Positions 52,041 to 61,577 of a stretch of DNA of 64,000 nucleotides are shown piece by piece. Position numbers and translations under genes: made by a program. Below the pieces are notes generated by a model that did no database searches, had not been told where the DNA came from, and worked only from the letters and a program-made list of their open reading frames with translations. The first letter of the stretch is position 1. Each line of letters opens with the position of its first letter. Source of the stretch: an uncultured Christensenellaceae bacterium (GTDB taxonomy: Bacteria; Bacillota; Clostridia; Christensenellales; Borkfalkiaceae); the NCBI GenBank assembly GCA_910587825.1, contig CAJUNJ010000009.1:1-64000 (forward strand). The letters run 5' to 3'.

Positions 52041-52622
52041 ATGAACAAGCTTGTTATCAGAACCGCGCTTATTACGGTTGCAATTCTCGCGTTTTCAGCG
52101 CTTGCCGTGTTCTCTCTGTGGATACTGTGTTCTCCGCAGACTATGGCTTCCGCTTGCGAAAGAACGGGCAACTACCCGTTTGCCGTAACCTGCGCGGACT
52201 TACGCTATAAATACACCAAAAACGTCGGCGACCTTGCGCGTTGTGCCGAGGACGGCATTCTTTCCGGAAAGGACGGGCTTATCGTCAGATACGGCGGGTT
52301 GCTTATCGCCGATAAGGACTTTGACAGTCTTTGCGCGAAAAAGGACGAAGCCCTGAAAGACGGGCAGTACGGCGGATATACGGCCGATTATAAAAGTTAT
52401 ATCTGCGGTCATCTTTCTGCGGCGCAGTACCGTAAGGGTGATTTTTCAGAAGCGCTTAAATCTGCGGAGTTCGGCGATAGCTATAATAAACTCGTTCTCG
52501 AAATAGTGACGGGCGGAACGAAAGCCGAAGCCGGAAAAGTATTGGAAAAGCTTGAAGGAAGCGGCAACAGTTTAATTCCGCTTTTAAATAACTTTATAAA
52601 TAATACAGGAGATGCAAAATGA
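52041..52622 (+). CDS. Membrane-anchored protein of unknown function, coupled to guaB
   Basis: A 193-residue protein with one N-terminal membrane segment (about 8-32) and a helical outer domain rich in Ala, Lys and Asp. The pattern of paired helices (for example YICGHLSAAQYRKGDFSEAL) resembles TPR-like units, but no family is certain. It has a promoter but no ribosome site, and it overlaps guaB by ATGA. The coupling with IMP dehydrogenase may be accidental or may reflect shared expression. Confidence 0.65.
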   Translation: MNKLVIRTALITVAILAFSALAVFSLWILCSPQTMASACERTGNYPFAVTCADLRYKYTKNVGDLARCAEDGILSGKDGLIVRYGGLLIADKDFDSLCAKKDEALKDGQYGGYTADYKSYICGHLSAAQYRKGDFSEALKSAEFGDSYNKLVLEIVTGGTKAEAGKVLEKLEGSGNSLIPLLNNFINNTGDAK

Positions 52623-54073
52623 GTAAAATTGTCAAAGAAGCGCTTACGTTTGACGACGTTCTGCTTGTACCGGCGGCGTCCGATGTACTGCCGTCTACCG
52701 TTGATTTGCGCACTACTTTGTGCGAAGGTATCAATTTAAACATACCTCTCGTCAGTGCGGCGATGGACACCGTTACCGAAAGTAAACTTGCCATAGCTAT
52801 GGCGCGCGAAGGCGGTATCGGCGTAATTCACAAGAATATGTCCATTGAAGAGCAGGCTATGCAGGTGGACAAGGTAAAGAGAAGCGAACACGGCGTCATA
52901 ACAGACCCTTTTCATCTCACGCCCGACCAGCCCGTAAAAGCCGCTTGCGAGCTTATGGCAAAATATAAGATAAGCGGCGTTCCAATTACGGAGGGCGGTA
53001 AGCTTGTCGGAATTCTTACTAACCGCGATCTGCGTTTCGAAACAGATTTCGAACAGCCCATAGTCAACGTAATGACCAAGGAAAGGCTTGTTACCGCTCC
53101 CGAAGGCACATCGCTTGCCGAAGCTCAGAAAATACTCGGCAAACACAGAATCGAAAAACTGCCTATCGTCGATAAAAACGGTATGCTTAAAGGACTTATA
53201 ACCATTAAGGATATAGAAAAGTCCATACAGTATCCCAACAGCGCAAGGGATAAAAACGGCAGACTGCTTGCCGCGGCGGCAATCGGCGGTTCGCCCGACG
53301 TGCTTGACAGGGTTGCCGCTCTCATTCAGTCCAAAGTCGATATGGTCGTTCTCGACTCGGCACACGGACATTCCAAAGGAATTGTTGCGGCAGTTGAAAA
53401 GGTTAAAAAGGCTTATCCCAAACTTCCGCTTGTTGCGGGCAACGTCGTCACCGCAGAAGCCACGCACGACCTTATCGAAGCGGGCGCGGACGTCGTCAAA
53501 GTAGGCATAGGTCCCGGTTCTATATGTACCACGCGTATCGTTGCGGGCATAGGTATGCCGCAGCTTACAGCCGTTATGGACTGCGCCGAACAGGCTGATA
53601 AAATGGGTAAACGCGTCATTGCCGACGGCGGTATAAAATATTCCGGCGACATAGTCAAAGCGCTTGCCGCAGGCGGAAGCGCGGTTATGATAGGTTCGCT
53701 ATTCGCGGGTACCGAAGAATCCCCCGGCGAGCTTGAAATTTATCAGGGCAGAAGCTTCAAGTCCTATCGCGGAATGGGTTCTCTTCCCGCAATGGCTAAG
53801 GGCAGCAAGGACAGATATTTCCAGACCGACGCCAAAAAGTTCGTTCCCGAAGGGGTTGAAGGCAGGGTACCTTTCCGCGGACTGCTGTCGGACAATATAT
53901 TCCAGCTAATGGGCGGACTGCGCGCGGGTATGGGATACACGGGCTGCGGCACGGTAGAACAACTCAGAAAGAACGCAAAGTTCGTAAAAATAACTTCGGC
54001 TTCGCTTATTGAATCGCATCCCCACGATATAAGCATCACCAAGGAAGCACCCAATTACAGCCCTAAGGGCTAA
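52619..54073 (+). CDS. guaB: Inosine-5'-monophosphate dehydrogenase
   Basis: Oxidises IMP to XMP with NAD, the first committed step to GMP. The 484-residue protein has the TIM-barrel core split by a CBS pair (about 95-205), the catalytic cysteine in GPGSICTTRIV, and the flap YRGMGSLPAM...EGRVPFRG. CAGGAGATG supplies the ribosome site inside the end of the preceding gene. guaA follows after a terminator-like hairpin, so XMP is passed to the next enzyme. Confidence 0.97.
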   Translation: MSKIVKEALTFDDVLLVPAASDVLPSTVDLRTTLCEGINLNIPLVSAAMDTVTESKLAIAMAREGGIGVIHKNMSIEEQAMQVDKVKRSEHGVITDPFHLTPDQPVKAACELMAKYKISGVPITEGGKLVGILTNRDLRFETDFEQPIVNVMTKERLVTAPEGTSLAEAQKILGKHRIEKLPIVDKNGMLKGLITIKDIEKSIQYPNSARDKNGRLLAAAAIGGSPDVLDRVAALIQSKVDMVVLDSAHGHSKGIVAAVEKVKKAYPKLPLVAGNVVTAEATHDLIEAGADVVKVGIGPGSICTTRIVAGIGMPQLTAVMDCAEQADKMGKRVIADGGIKYSGDIVKALAAGGSAVMIGSLFAGTEESPGELEIYQGRSFKSYRGMGSLPAMAKGSKDRYFQTDAKKFVPEGVEGRVPFRGLLSDNIFQLMGGLRAGMGYTGCGTVEQLRKNAKFVKITSASLIESHPHDISITKEAPNYSPKG

Positions 54074-54080
54074 AATAAAC

Positions 54081-54115
54081 GACCGCATATTAACTGAGTT
54101 TTTCTGCGGTCTTTT
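54081..54115 (+). terminator. Intrinsic terminator between guaB and guaA
   Basis: GACCGCA at 54081-54087 and TGCGGTC at 54105-54111 form a 7-bp stem with a 17-nt loop, then TTTTCATTT. Since no promoter is seen before guaA, it may act as a partial stop. Confidence 0.65.
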
Positions 54116-54147
54116 CATTTAAAATTAAACAAAGGAGAGTGACAAAG

Positions 54148-55680
54148 TTGACTCATCAGAAAGTTTTGGTTTTGGATTTCGGCGGACAGTACAATCAGCT
54201 TATCGCAAGAAGAGTCAGGGAACAGGGCGTTTACTGCGACCTTATGCCCTGCGAAATGAGCATAGAAAAAATTAAGGAATATTCGCCGATAGGCATAATA
54301 TTTACGGGCGGACCCAACAGCGTTTACGAAGCGGAAAGTCCCAAAGTCGACAAGGAAATTTTCGGATTGGGCATACCCGTACTCGGTATATGTTACGGCA
54401 GTCAGCTTACCGCGCAAACGCTCGGCGGGACGGTGGAGCGCGCTTCCGCTTCCGAATACGGCAAAGCAGAAATAAATTACGTCTATTCCAAGCTTACAAA
54501 GGATATGCCCGTGCAGTCGGTGTGCTGGATGAGCCATACCGACAGGATAGTAAAACTGCCCGAAGGATTTAAAAAAATAGCTTCAAGCGACAACTGTCCC
54601 TATGCGGCGTTCGGCGACGAGGAGCGTAAAATTTACGGCGTACAGTTCCATCCCGAAGTAAATCACACACAGCACGGCACAAAGCTTTTACGCAATTTCC
54701 TTTACGAAATCTGCGGGGCGAAGGGTGACTGGACTATGTCCAACTTCGTCGCAAGCCAGATTGAAGAATTAAAGAAAAAGCTGGGCGGTAAAAAAGTACT
54801 TTGCGCTATGTCGGGCGGGGTTGATTCCGCAGTAGCCGCAACGCTTATACATAAAGCCGTCGGCGACAATCTCACCTGCGTATTCGTCGACCACGGTCTT
54901 TTGAGAAAGTACGAAGCCGACGAAGTTATGTCGGTCTTCAAAGACGGGCTTAAAATGAACCTTATAAAAGCCGACGCGGGCGAAGTGTTTTTAAGTAAAT
55001 TAAAGGGCGTTACCGACCCCGAAAGAAAGCGCAAAATAATCGGCGAAGAGTTTATACGCGCATTCGAAGCGGAAGCCAAAAAGATAGGTAAAGTAGATTT
55101 TCTCGTACAGGGCACTATCTACCCCGACGTCATCGAAAGCGGTAAGGGCAAAAGCGCAGTCATAAAAAGCCACCACAACGTCGGCGGACTTCCGTCGGTT
55201 GTAGACTTCAAGGAAATAGTGGAACCCCTTCGCGACCTTTTCAAAGATGAAGTAAGAAAAGTCGGCTTCGAACTCGGGCTTCCCAAAAGCGTTGTAATGC
55301 GCCAGCCTTTCCCCGGCCCCGGTCTTGCCATAAGAATTATGGGCGAAGTCACCGAAGAAAAGCTTGAAACGTTGCGCGACAGCGATTATATCCTGCGCGA
55401 TGAAATAGCAAAGGCGGGTCTTGACGAAGATATTTGGCAGTACTTTACTGTAATTACCGACAGCAAGACGGTCGGCGTTCAGGGCGATTTCAGAACCTAT
55501 GAAAACGTTATTGCCATACGTGCCGTAACCTCTCTCGACGCAATGACGGCGGATTGGGCGCGTATTCCTTACGACGTTCTCGAAACAATTTCAAACCGTA
55601 TCGTCAACGAAGTAAAGCACGCAAACAGAATTGTTTATGATATAACGTCTAAACCGCCCGCAACAATCGAATGGGAGTAA
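54148..55680 (+). CDS. guaA: GMP synthase (glutamine-hydrolysing)
   Basis: Converts XMP to GMP with glutamine and ATP. The 510-residue protein has a class I glutaminase domain (nucleophile in GICYGSQ, GVQFHPEV), an ATP pyrophosphatase domain with SGGVDSA, and the C-terminal dimerisation domain ending KPPATIEWE. The TTG at 54148 is chosen because AAAGGAG lies about 10 bp ahead; a GTG at 54139 directly abuts that site. It forms with guaB the two-step GMP branch. Confidence 0.96.
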   Translation: MTHQKVLVLDFGGQYNQLIARRVREQGVYCDLMPCEMSIEKIKEYSPIGIIFTGGPNSVYEAESPKVDKEIFGLGIPVLGICYGSQLTAQTLGGTVERASASEYGKAEINYVYSKLTKDMPVQSVCWMSHTDRIVKLPEGFKKIASSDNCPYAAFGDEERKIYGVQFHPEVNHTQHGTKLLRNFLYEICGAKGDWTMSNFVASQIEELKKKLGGKKVLCAMSGGVDSAVAATLIHKAVGDNLTCVFVDHGLLRKYEADEVMSVFKDGLKMNLIKADAGEVFLSKLKGVTDPERKRKIIGEEFIRAFEAEAKKIGKVDFLVQGTIYPDVIESGKGKSAVIKSHHNVGGLPSVVDFKEIVEPLRDLFKDEVRKVGFELGLPKSVVMRQPFPGPGLAIRIMGEVTEEKLETLRDSDYILRDEIAKAGLDEDIWQYFTVITDSKTVGVQGDFRTYENVIAIRAVTSLDAMTADWARIPYDVLETISNRIVNEVKHANRIVYDITSKPPATIEWE

Positions 55681-55693
55681 AACTCCGTCTGAG

Positions 55694-55746
55694 CTTCGCA
55701 TAGCGGTATCGCGCTACTTGTTTTGTTCGCTTATACGAAGTTTTTT
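55694..55746 (+). terminator. Intrinsic terminator after guaA
   Basis: CTTCGCATAGCG at 55694 pairs imperfectly with CGCTTATACGAAG (55728-55740), then TTTTTT at 55741-55746. Confidence 0.65.
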
Positions 55747-55781
55747 GTCGGCAACGTAAATTATAAATCAAGGTAAAAAAT

Positions 55782-56618
55782 ATGCTTTGTAAAACATTAA
55801 ACAACGGTATAAAGATACCTATGCTCGGTTACGGGGTTTTCGAAATTCCCGACGCAGATTGCGAAGAGTGCGTATTGCAAGCGTTGGAGTGCGGATACAG
55901 GCATATTGACACGGCTCAAATTTACGGTAACGAGGCGGGAGTCGGCAGGGCTGTCGAAGCCTGCAACCTTCCGCGTTCAGAGCTGTTTGTAACTTCAAAA
56001 GTTTGGGTCAAACAGTACGGTGAGGGTAAAACGCTTAAAAGCATAGAAGATTCGCTTAAAAAGCTTAAAACCGATTATATCGATTTAATGCTTCTGCACA
56101 GACCCTTTTTCGACTATATCGGAGGTTGGAAAGACCTTGAAAAGGCTTATGAAAACGGAATTGTAAAGGCAATCGGCATAAGCAATTTCAACATAAAACA
56201 AACGTCTGAAATTCTCGGCATAGCAAATATACCGCCCGCGGTCAACCAGATTGAACTGCACCCGTATTTCGGACAGATAAAACTTAAAGATTATCTCGCA
56301 AAAAACGGTATGGAGGTAGAAGCCTGGTATCCTTTGGGACACGGCAACAAAAAACTTCTCGGCGACCCGCTTATAACAAAGCTTGCCGCAAAGTATTCCA
56401 AAACCCCGTCGCAGATAATTCTCCGCTGGCATATACATTGCGGCAACATTGTCTTCCCTAAGACGCGCAGCGCACTGCATATGCGTGAAAATCTTGAAAT
56501 TTTCTCATTCGGGCTGTCCGCGGAAGATATTGCGGCGGTAAGCTCGCTCGATAAAAACAAACCTCTTTTTTCCGTTCCCGACTGGGTTCAGAAACTTGCG
56601 TTGAGATTTAGCAAATAA
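55782..56618 (+). CDS. Aldo/keto reductase
   Basis: A 278-residue NADPH-dependent oxidoreductase with the TIM-barrel AKR fold. The catalytic tetrad is complete: Asp43 in HIDTAQ, Tyr48 in IYGNE, Lys73 in TSKVW and His106 in LLHRP. The late KTRSALHMRENLEIF is the cofactor-binding segment. Substrate is not predictable; many such enzymes reduce methylglyoxal or other small carbonyls. Ribosome site CAAGG. It follows the guaA terminator, so it probably has its own start. Confidence 0.92.
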   Translation: MLCKTLNNGIKIPMLGYGVFEIPDADCEECVLQALECGYRHIDTAQIYGNEAGVGRAVEACNLPRSELFVTSKVWVKQYGEGKTLKSIEDSLKKLKTDYIDLMLLHRPFFDYIGGWKDLEKAYENGIVKAIGISNFNIKQTSEILGIANIPPAVNQIELHPYFGQIKLKDYLAKNGMEVEAWYPLGHGNKKLLGDPLITKLAAKYSKTPSQIILRWHIHCGNIVFPKTRSALHMRENLEIFSFGLSAEDIAAVSSLDKNKPLFSVPDWVQKLALRFSK

Positions 56619-56643
56619 AATAATTAATTTCGTTAACAGATTT

Positions 56644-57231
56644 ATGGACGTAAATTCAAGACATATAGCAACCGACATCGCCGAATGCGCGTTTTTCATA
56701 GTACTTATGGTTGCCGCAACATACATACAAATTCCTTTTCCGCTTGTTCCGTTAACCTTTCAAACTGTGGTAAGCGTGCTTGCGGGACTTATGCTCGGCG
56801 CAAAAAAGGGCATAATAAGTATGGCGGTATACTGTTTTATGGGGCTTGTCGGTCTGCCCGTATTTACCGCAGGCGGAGGAATTGTCTACGTTTTAAAGCC
56901 TTCGTTCGGCTATATACTCGGCTTTATTATTTCCGCAGGCGTTGCGGGAGTTATTGCGGGCAAGGCAAATTTACCGCTTTGGCGTTACGTTGTGGCGGGA
57001 CTTGCCGCATTTTTAGCCGATTACGCAGTAGGTATACCATACTGTATGATTGCCGCAAAATTTCTTAACGTAGAAAATCTTACAGGTTTGCTTGTTACGG
57101 GAAATCTTGTTTATATGCCCAAGGACGCGGTATTAAGCGTGCTTGCCGCATTTCTTGCAAAAACCGTTCTGCCGGTCGTAAGAAAGGATAAGAATATAAA
57201 AATCAAGACGGGTAACGCGGAACTCAAATAA
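56644..57231 (+). CDS. bioY: Biotin transporter BioY
   Basis: The substrate-binding membrane subunit of a biotin ECF transporter, 195 residues with about six hydrophobic segments. The family core IPFPLVPLTFQTVVSVLAG and GLVGLPVFTAGGGI is clear. No ATPase or EcfT subunit is present here, so it would share a general energy module or act alone. No BirA site is seen in the 25-bp gap upstream. It follows the aldo/keto reductase gene closely. Confidence 0.95.
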   Translation: MDVNSRHIATDIAECAFFIVLMVAATYIQIPFPLVPLTFQTVVSVLAGLMLGAKKGIISMAVYCFMGLVGLPVFTAGGGIVYVLKPSFGYILGFIISAGVAGVIAGKANLPLWRYVVAGLAAFLADYAVGIPYCMIAAKFLNVENLTGLLVTGNLVYMPKDAVLSVLAAFLAKTVLPVVRKDKNIKIKTGNAELK

Positions 57232-57255
57232 ATTCTACTGCATATAATTTACGGT

Positions 57256-58227
57256 ATGCAAAGAACGTTATCGGTAGTTAATCTTACCGCAATCAGAGAA
57301 AACGCGCTTAAAGTAAAGTCGCTTGCGGGCAAATCCAAGTTTTTTGCCGTGGTAAAAGCCGACGCTTACGGTCACGGGGCGGAGAGGGTTGCAAGGCATA
57401 TCGAAGACGTTGCCGACGGCTTTTGCGTCGCCTTGATAGAAGAAGGCATAAGCCTGCGCGTTGCGGGCATTACTAAGCAGATACTCGTTTTAACCCCGCC
57501 TTTGGACGGTTACGACGTAAGCCGTGCAAGGGCTTATAATTTAACGGTCACCGTCAACAGCGTCGGGTGCGCCCGCCTTGCAGGCGGTACGCCCTGCCAT
57601 ATCAAAGTCAATACGGGAATGAACCGTCTCGGCTGTAACACGGACGAACTGCCCGACGTTTTAAGGGCTTTACCGTCCGAAAGCGTAGAGGGGGTATATT
57701 CGCACCTGTTCGCGCCGCAGGACGAGGCCGCAAGCTTTAACCAGCTTAAAATTTTTGAAAGAGCGGTTAGGCTTGTAAAGACTTTCAAACCCAACGCCTG
57801 CGCGCATTTGTCGGCAAGCGGCGGAATTTTACGGGGCGGAAAATTTCTTTTCGACGGAGTGCGCTGCGGAATACTTCTCTACGGATATAACCCGTCGGGC
57901 TTTGATTTCGGCGTTACGCCTGCGTTAAAGGTTTACGCCCGCCGTACGCAGACTGCGGAATTTATCGGGGGCGGAGCGGGTTACGCGTACGCAAGCAAAA
58001 ACTACAAACGGCTTTCGGCGTACAGGTGCGGCTATGCGGACGGCTTTAAAAGAACGGTGGCGTTAGGCGAAAACAATTTGTGTATGGACGCTTTCGTGTC
58101 CGAACGCGACGACGATATGCTCTGCGTGTTCGGCAATGCCGACGACTATGCGCGCAGGTGCGGAACTATTTCTTACGAAGCGCTTACGGACGTTACACGC
58201 CGTTCGGAAATTATTTATGAAAGATGA
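57256..58227 (+). CDS. alr: Alanine racemase, compact form
   Basis: Makes D-alanine for peptidoglycan. PLP-binding Lys34 is in VVKADAYGHG; MNRLGC, the GVRCGILLYG end of the barrel, the AGYAY region with the probable catalytic tyrosine, GYADGF and LCMD are in order. At 323 residues it is about 50 shorter than usual, with the reduction in the C-terminal beta domain. The motifs are kept, so it is probably active. It begins a run of overlapping genes (11-bp overlap with the next). No ribosome site is apparent. Confidence 0.9.
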   Translation: MQRTLSVVNLTAIRENALKVKSLAGKSKFFAVVKADAYGHGAERVARHIEDVADGFCVALIEEGISLRVAGITKQILVLTPPLDGYDVSRARAYNLTVTVNSVGCARLAGGTPCHIKVNTGMNRLGCNTDELPDVLRALPSESVEGVYSHLFAPQDEAASFNQLKIFERAVRLVKTFKPNACAHLSASGGILRGGKFLFDGVRCGILLYGYNPSGFDFGVTPALKVYARRTQTAEFIGGGAGYAYASKNYKRLSAYRCGYADGFKRTVALGENNLCMDAFVSERDDDMLCVFGNADDYARRCGTISYEALTDVTRRSEIIYER

Positions 58228-58753
58228 ACTTCGCATACAGCTTAAAAAATTGCGTTCGGCGTTCGGCGGTCCGGACCGCAGGGACGCCGACGGGAAAATA
58301 TTCGAAATTTTTATGAATGAGTTCGGCGGCGCGGACAGTTTTTTTATATATAACAGCTTTGCTTCCGAAGCCGACACAAAGCGCATAATTTCCGCGCTGG
58401 TAAGTTCGGGCAAAAGCGTATATCTTCCTCGCGTGGACGGCAAATTTATGTCCGCCGTGCCTTACGGCAATTTGAAAAAAGGGGCGTTCGGTATCGGTGA
58501 ACCTACGGGACAAGCCTTTAACGGCGATGTTGATGTTACGGTAATACCCCTGTTGGGCATAAACGGCAAGGGTTACAGGATAGGTTACGGCGGGGGATAT
58601 TACGACAGATATTTAAAGAACGCGCATACGCGCAGGGTAGGGTTGGGTTACTCTTTCCAGACGGTCGCATTCGATGAGGACGGCTGGGATATACCGCTTG
58701 ACTTATTCGTATGCGAAAAGGGAATATACCGCTATGAGAATAATTTCGGGTAA
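58217..58753 (+). CDS. 5-formyltetrahydrofolate cyclo-ligase
   Basis: A 178-residue enzyme that returns 5-formyl-THF to the folate pool as 5,10-methenyl-THF using ATP. The family motif near the C-terminus, LGINGKGYRIGYGGGYYDRY, is clear, with LPRVDGKFMSAV and the IP...LDLFVCEKG ending. The start ATG lies in the alr end and gives the usual length. It overlaps rsmD by 20 bp. Confidence 0.93.
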   Translation: MKDELRIQLKKLRSAFGGPDRRDADGKIFEIFMNEFGGADSFFIYNSFASEADTKRIISALVSSGKSVYLPRVDGKFMSAVPYGNLKKGAFGIGEPTGQAFNGDVDVTVIPLLGINGKGYRIGYGGGYYDRYLKNAHTRRVGLGYSFQTVAFDEDGWDIPLDLFVCEKGIYRYENNFG

Positions 58754-59273
58754 ATACAGGGGGATGGCGCTTGCACAGTTCAAGGGCGGTGAAATACGTC
58801 CCACCGCGGACAGGGTAAAGGAAAGTCTGTTCAATATACTGTATCCGCGAATTGCGGGCGCACGCGTGCTTGACCTCTTTTGCGGAAGCGGAAATTTAGG
58901 CTTAGAGTGTTTATCACGCGGGGCGCAAGCCGTTAGGTTCAACGATATTTCAAGGGACAGCATTGCAGTATTGAAAAAGAACCTTGCGCGCATTTCGGAA
59001 AATAACTATTCTGTTACGTCGCTTGACTATTTGGCCTGCCTTGCGGATTGCGGCGTATACGATATAATTTTCATTGATCCGCCTTACGCATTGGATTGCG
59101 GTGTAAACGCTTTGAAAATTATAGCGGATAAGGACAAGCTTGCGATTGACGGAATTGCCGTATTCGAGCGGGACAGAAGCTTTTCCGGCAATATAGAAGG
59201 GCTTGAAATGTACGATGAAAGGAAGTACGGCAAAACCTATTTAAGTTTTTTTAAAAGGAGCGGCGTTCAATGA
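58734..59273 (+). CDS. rsmD: 16S rRNA (guanine(966)-N2)-methyltransferase RsmD
   Basis: A 179-residue SAM-dependent methyltransferase for 16S rRNA. MRIISGKYRGMAL, RPTADRVKESLFNIL, the SAM motif VLDLFCGSGNLGLECLSRG and the catalytic FIDPPYAL are all standard. The ATG at 58734 matches the family start; it lies inside the preceding gene. The rsmD-coaD order (overlap ATGA) is widespread in Firmicutes. Confidence 0.95.
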   Translation: MRIISGKYRGMALAQFKGGEIRPTADRVKESLFNILYPRIAGARVLDLFCGSGNLGLECLSRGAQAVRFNDISRDSIAVLKKNLARISENNYSVTSLDYLACLADCGVYDIIFIDPPYALDCGVNALKIIADKDKLAIDGIAVFERDRSFSGNIEGLEMYDERKYGKTYLSFFKRSGVQ

Positions 59274-59770
59274 AAAAGTGTGTGTTTGCGGGTACGTTCG
59301 ACCCGCCTACGGTAGGGCATAAACACGTCGTAGGCGAAAGTCTTAAAATATTCGACAAGGTAGTTATTGCGGTAATGGTCAATACCGACAAAACTCCGCT
59401 TTTTACCGTTGAAGAAAGACTATATCTGCTTGAAAAACTTTTCGGCGGCGACAAAAGGATAAAGGTAATATCTTTCGGCGGTGCGGCGGTAGACTTGCTT
59501 GAAATGGAAAATACACCCTTTTATGTGCGCGGCGTGCGCGATTCTATAGATTTCGAATACGAAAACCGCAACTTTTTCGCAAGCAAAAAATTAAAAGAAG
59601 ATATGGTTGCCGTATATATCCCCGCAGTTCAGGAAGAATTGCAGGTAAGCTCTACGCTTATCAGAAATTCGGTAAAATTCGCAAAAGATTATTCGGCATA
59701 TGTACCCGATGAAATACTTGACGATTTAAATAGAATTTTGGAGAAGAAGAATGTTCGTAAAACAGATTAA
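59270..59770 (+). CDS. coaD: Phosphopantetheine adenylyltransferase
   Basis: Fourth step of coenzyme A synthesis, making dephospho-CoA. The 166-residue protein carries the nucleotidyltransferase motif FDPPTVGHKHV and the second motif VSSTLIRNSV, with VRGVRDSIDFEYE between. GGAGCGG precedes the ATG, which overlaps rsmD by four bases. The next gene begins 20 bp before its stop. Confidence 0.96.
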   Translation: MKKCVFAGTFDPPTVGHKHVVGESLKIFDKVVIAVMVNTDKTPLFTVEERLYLLEKLFGGDKRIKVISFGGAAVDLLEMENTPFYVRGVRDSIDFEYENRNFFASKKLKEDMVAVYIPAVQEELQVSSTLIRNSVKFAKDYSAYVPDEILDDLNRILEKKNVRKTD

Positions 59771-60773
59771 GATACCCGACCCCGAAGAAATATTGGAAAA
59801 AATGCCCCTGCCTGCAAGCCTTAAAAGTATTAAGGCTGAGCGAGACGCGCTTGTATCAGACGTCATTTCGGGCAAGAGCGACAAGCTTATGATAATTGTC
59901 GGACCCTGTTCCGCCCACGAAAGCAAGCCCGTTTTGGACTATGTGGAAAGGTTGGGCAGACTGAACGAAAAGGTAAAGGACAAGTTGGTTTTGGTACCGA
60001 GAATATACACCAATAAGCCGCGTACCAAGGGCGTGGGATATAAGGGAATGTTCTCCCAGCCCGACCCGACTAAGTCGGAAGACATTTTAAAGGGCATATA
60101 TTCGATAAGAGATTTGAACATAAAGGCGATAGAGGCCAGCGGGCTTGCCGCCGCCGACGAAATGCTTTATCCCGCAAATATACACTACGTCGACGATTTG
60201 CTTTCTTATATAGCCGTCGGGGCGCGTTCAAGCGAAAATCAGCTTCACCGCCTCGTCGCAAGCGGAATAGACGTACCGGTCGGTATTAAAAACCCGATGA
60301 GCGGTTCCATAATGGTACTTTTAAATTCTATCTACGCGGCGCAGAGCGGGCAGGTTTTTAAGCTTAACGGCTGGCAGGTCAAAACAGACGGAAATCCTCT
60401 CGCACACGCAATACTCCGCGGAGCGGTAGACAGTTACGGCAACGATATACCCAACTTTCACTACGAGACGGTTATTCAGGTGGTGGAGGGTTATGCACGG
60501 TCGGGGCTTGAAAATCCTGCAATAATAATAGACGCTAACCATTCCAACAGCAGTAAAAAGTTCAAACAGCAGATACGCGTCTGCGAAGAAGTAATGCAGA
60601 ACAGGCTTTACGACAAAGATTTCAAACGCAACGTAAAGGGCTTTATGATAGAAAGCTTTATCGAAGAAGGCAATCAGGCGGAAGACAAGGTTTACGGCAA
60701 GTCGATAACAGACCCCTGCCTCGGCTGGTGCGACACCGAAAGGCTTATTCTCGATATCGCCGACAAGGTATAA
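59751..60773 (+). CDS. DAHP synthase, class I (AroG type)
   Basis: Condenses phosphoenolpyruvate and erythrose 4-phosphate, the first step of aromatic amino acid synthesis. The 340-residue protein is of the AroF/G/H type: IIVGPCSAHES near residue 47, PRIYTNKPRT, GARSSENQLHR, GIKNPMSG and the metal region DANHSNSSKK. TGGAGAAG lies before the ATG, within the coaD end. Feedback control is usual for the type, but the effector cannot be read here. It pairs with pheA 2 bp downstream, giving a phenylalanine-directed unit. Confidence 0.93.
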   Translation: MFVKQIKIPDPEEILEKMPLPASLKSIKAERDALVSDVISGKSDKLMIIVGPCSAHESKPVLDYVERLGRLNEKVKDKLVLVPRIYTNKPRTKGVGYKGMFSQPDPTKSEDILKGIYSIRDLNIKAIEASGLAAADEMLYPANIHYVDDLLSYIAVGARSSENQLHRLVASGIDVPVGIKNPMSGSIMVLLNSIYAAQSGQVFKLNGWQVKTDGNPLAHAILRGAVDSYGNDIPNFHYETVIQVVEGYARSGLENPAIIIDANHSNSSKKFKQQIRVCEEVMQNRLYDKDFKRNVKGFMIESFIEEGNQAEDKVYGKSITDPCLGWCDTERLILDIADKV

Positions 60774-60775
60774 AA

Positions 60776-61576
60776 ATGGAAAAAATAGGTTATCTCGGAC
60801 CCGAGGGCAGTTACAGCAACGTTGCCGCGTTAAAAATGTGTCCGTCGGCGGAACTGTACGCTTATCCGTCTTTTCCGCGTGTTATGGCTTCGCTTACTAC
60901 GGGACATACAGACGGAATAGTCCTTCCGATCGAAAATTCTATTAACGGCGGTGTATTGCAGAATATGGACTTACTGCAAAGCGCCGACGGCGTTTGCGCC
61001 GTACGCGAGGCTGTAATTAAAATAGACCACAGACTTGCAACACTTAAAGGGGCGGACGTAAAAAAAATAACCCGCGTCTATTCCCACCCGCAGGCGTTGG
61101 AACAGTGCGCGGTCTACCTTGCCGAAAATTTCCCCTTTGCGGAACTTATCCCCGTGCGGTCTACTTCCGCGGGCATTGCGTGTATTTCGTGCGATACTGA
61201 CGCGGGCATTGTCGGCGCGCACGTAGTAAATGAAAATCTTTGGCTTTCGGAAAAAAATATCGCCGATGAAGACAATAATTATACCCACTTTCTTCTCGTA
61301 AAAAGGGGCGGGGTACAGGAAAAAATTCCGACGCGTAAAATATATTTTTCGGCTACCTGCTTAAATAAATCGGGTGCGCTTCTCGCGCTGTTGCAAAGCA
61401 TTGCTTCACGCGGGCTTAACCTTACCAAGATAGAATCGCGTCCCGTCAAAAATATTCCCGACGAATACCGTTTTTTCATTGAGACGGAAGGCGACTATTC
61501 CGACCCGAACATAAGGCTTGCCATCGACGAAATAAAAGGGTCGGCAATTTCGTTCAAGCTTCTGGGCTGTTACTGA
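60776..61576 (+). CDS. pheA: Prephenate dehydratase
   Basis: Turns prephenate to phenylpyruvate in phenylalanine synthesis. The 266-residue protein begins KIGYLGPEGSYSNVAA, has LPIENSINGGV and the catalytic NNYTHFLL, then a C-terminal ACT domain with LNKSGALLALLQSIASRGLN and the ESRPV signature that binds phenylalanine for feedback inhibition. The ATG two bases after the DAHP synthase gene fits the family start. No chorismate mutase domain is fused. One base separates its stop from the convergent ylbJ-like gene. Confidence 0.95.
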   Translation: MEKIGYLGPEGSYSNVAALKMCPSAELYAYPSFPRVMASLTTGHTDGIVLPIENSINGGVLQNMDLLQSADGVCAVREAVIKIDHRLATLKGADVKKITRVYSHPQALEQCAVYLAENFPFAELIPVRSTSAGIACISCDTDAGIVGAHVVNENLWLSEKNIADEDNNYTHFLLVKRGGVQEKIPTRKIYFSATCLNKSGALLALLQSIASRGLNLTKIESRPVKNIPDEYRFFIETEGDYSDPNIRLAIDEIKGSAISFKLLGCY

Positions 61577-61577
61577 T

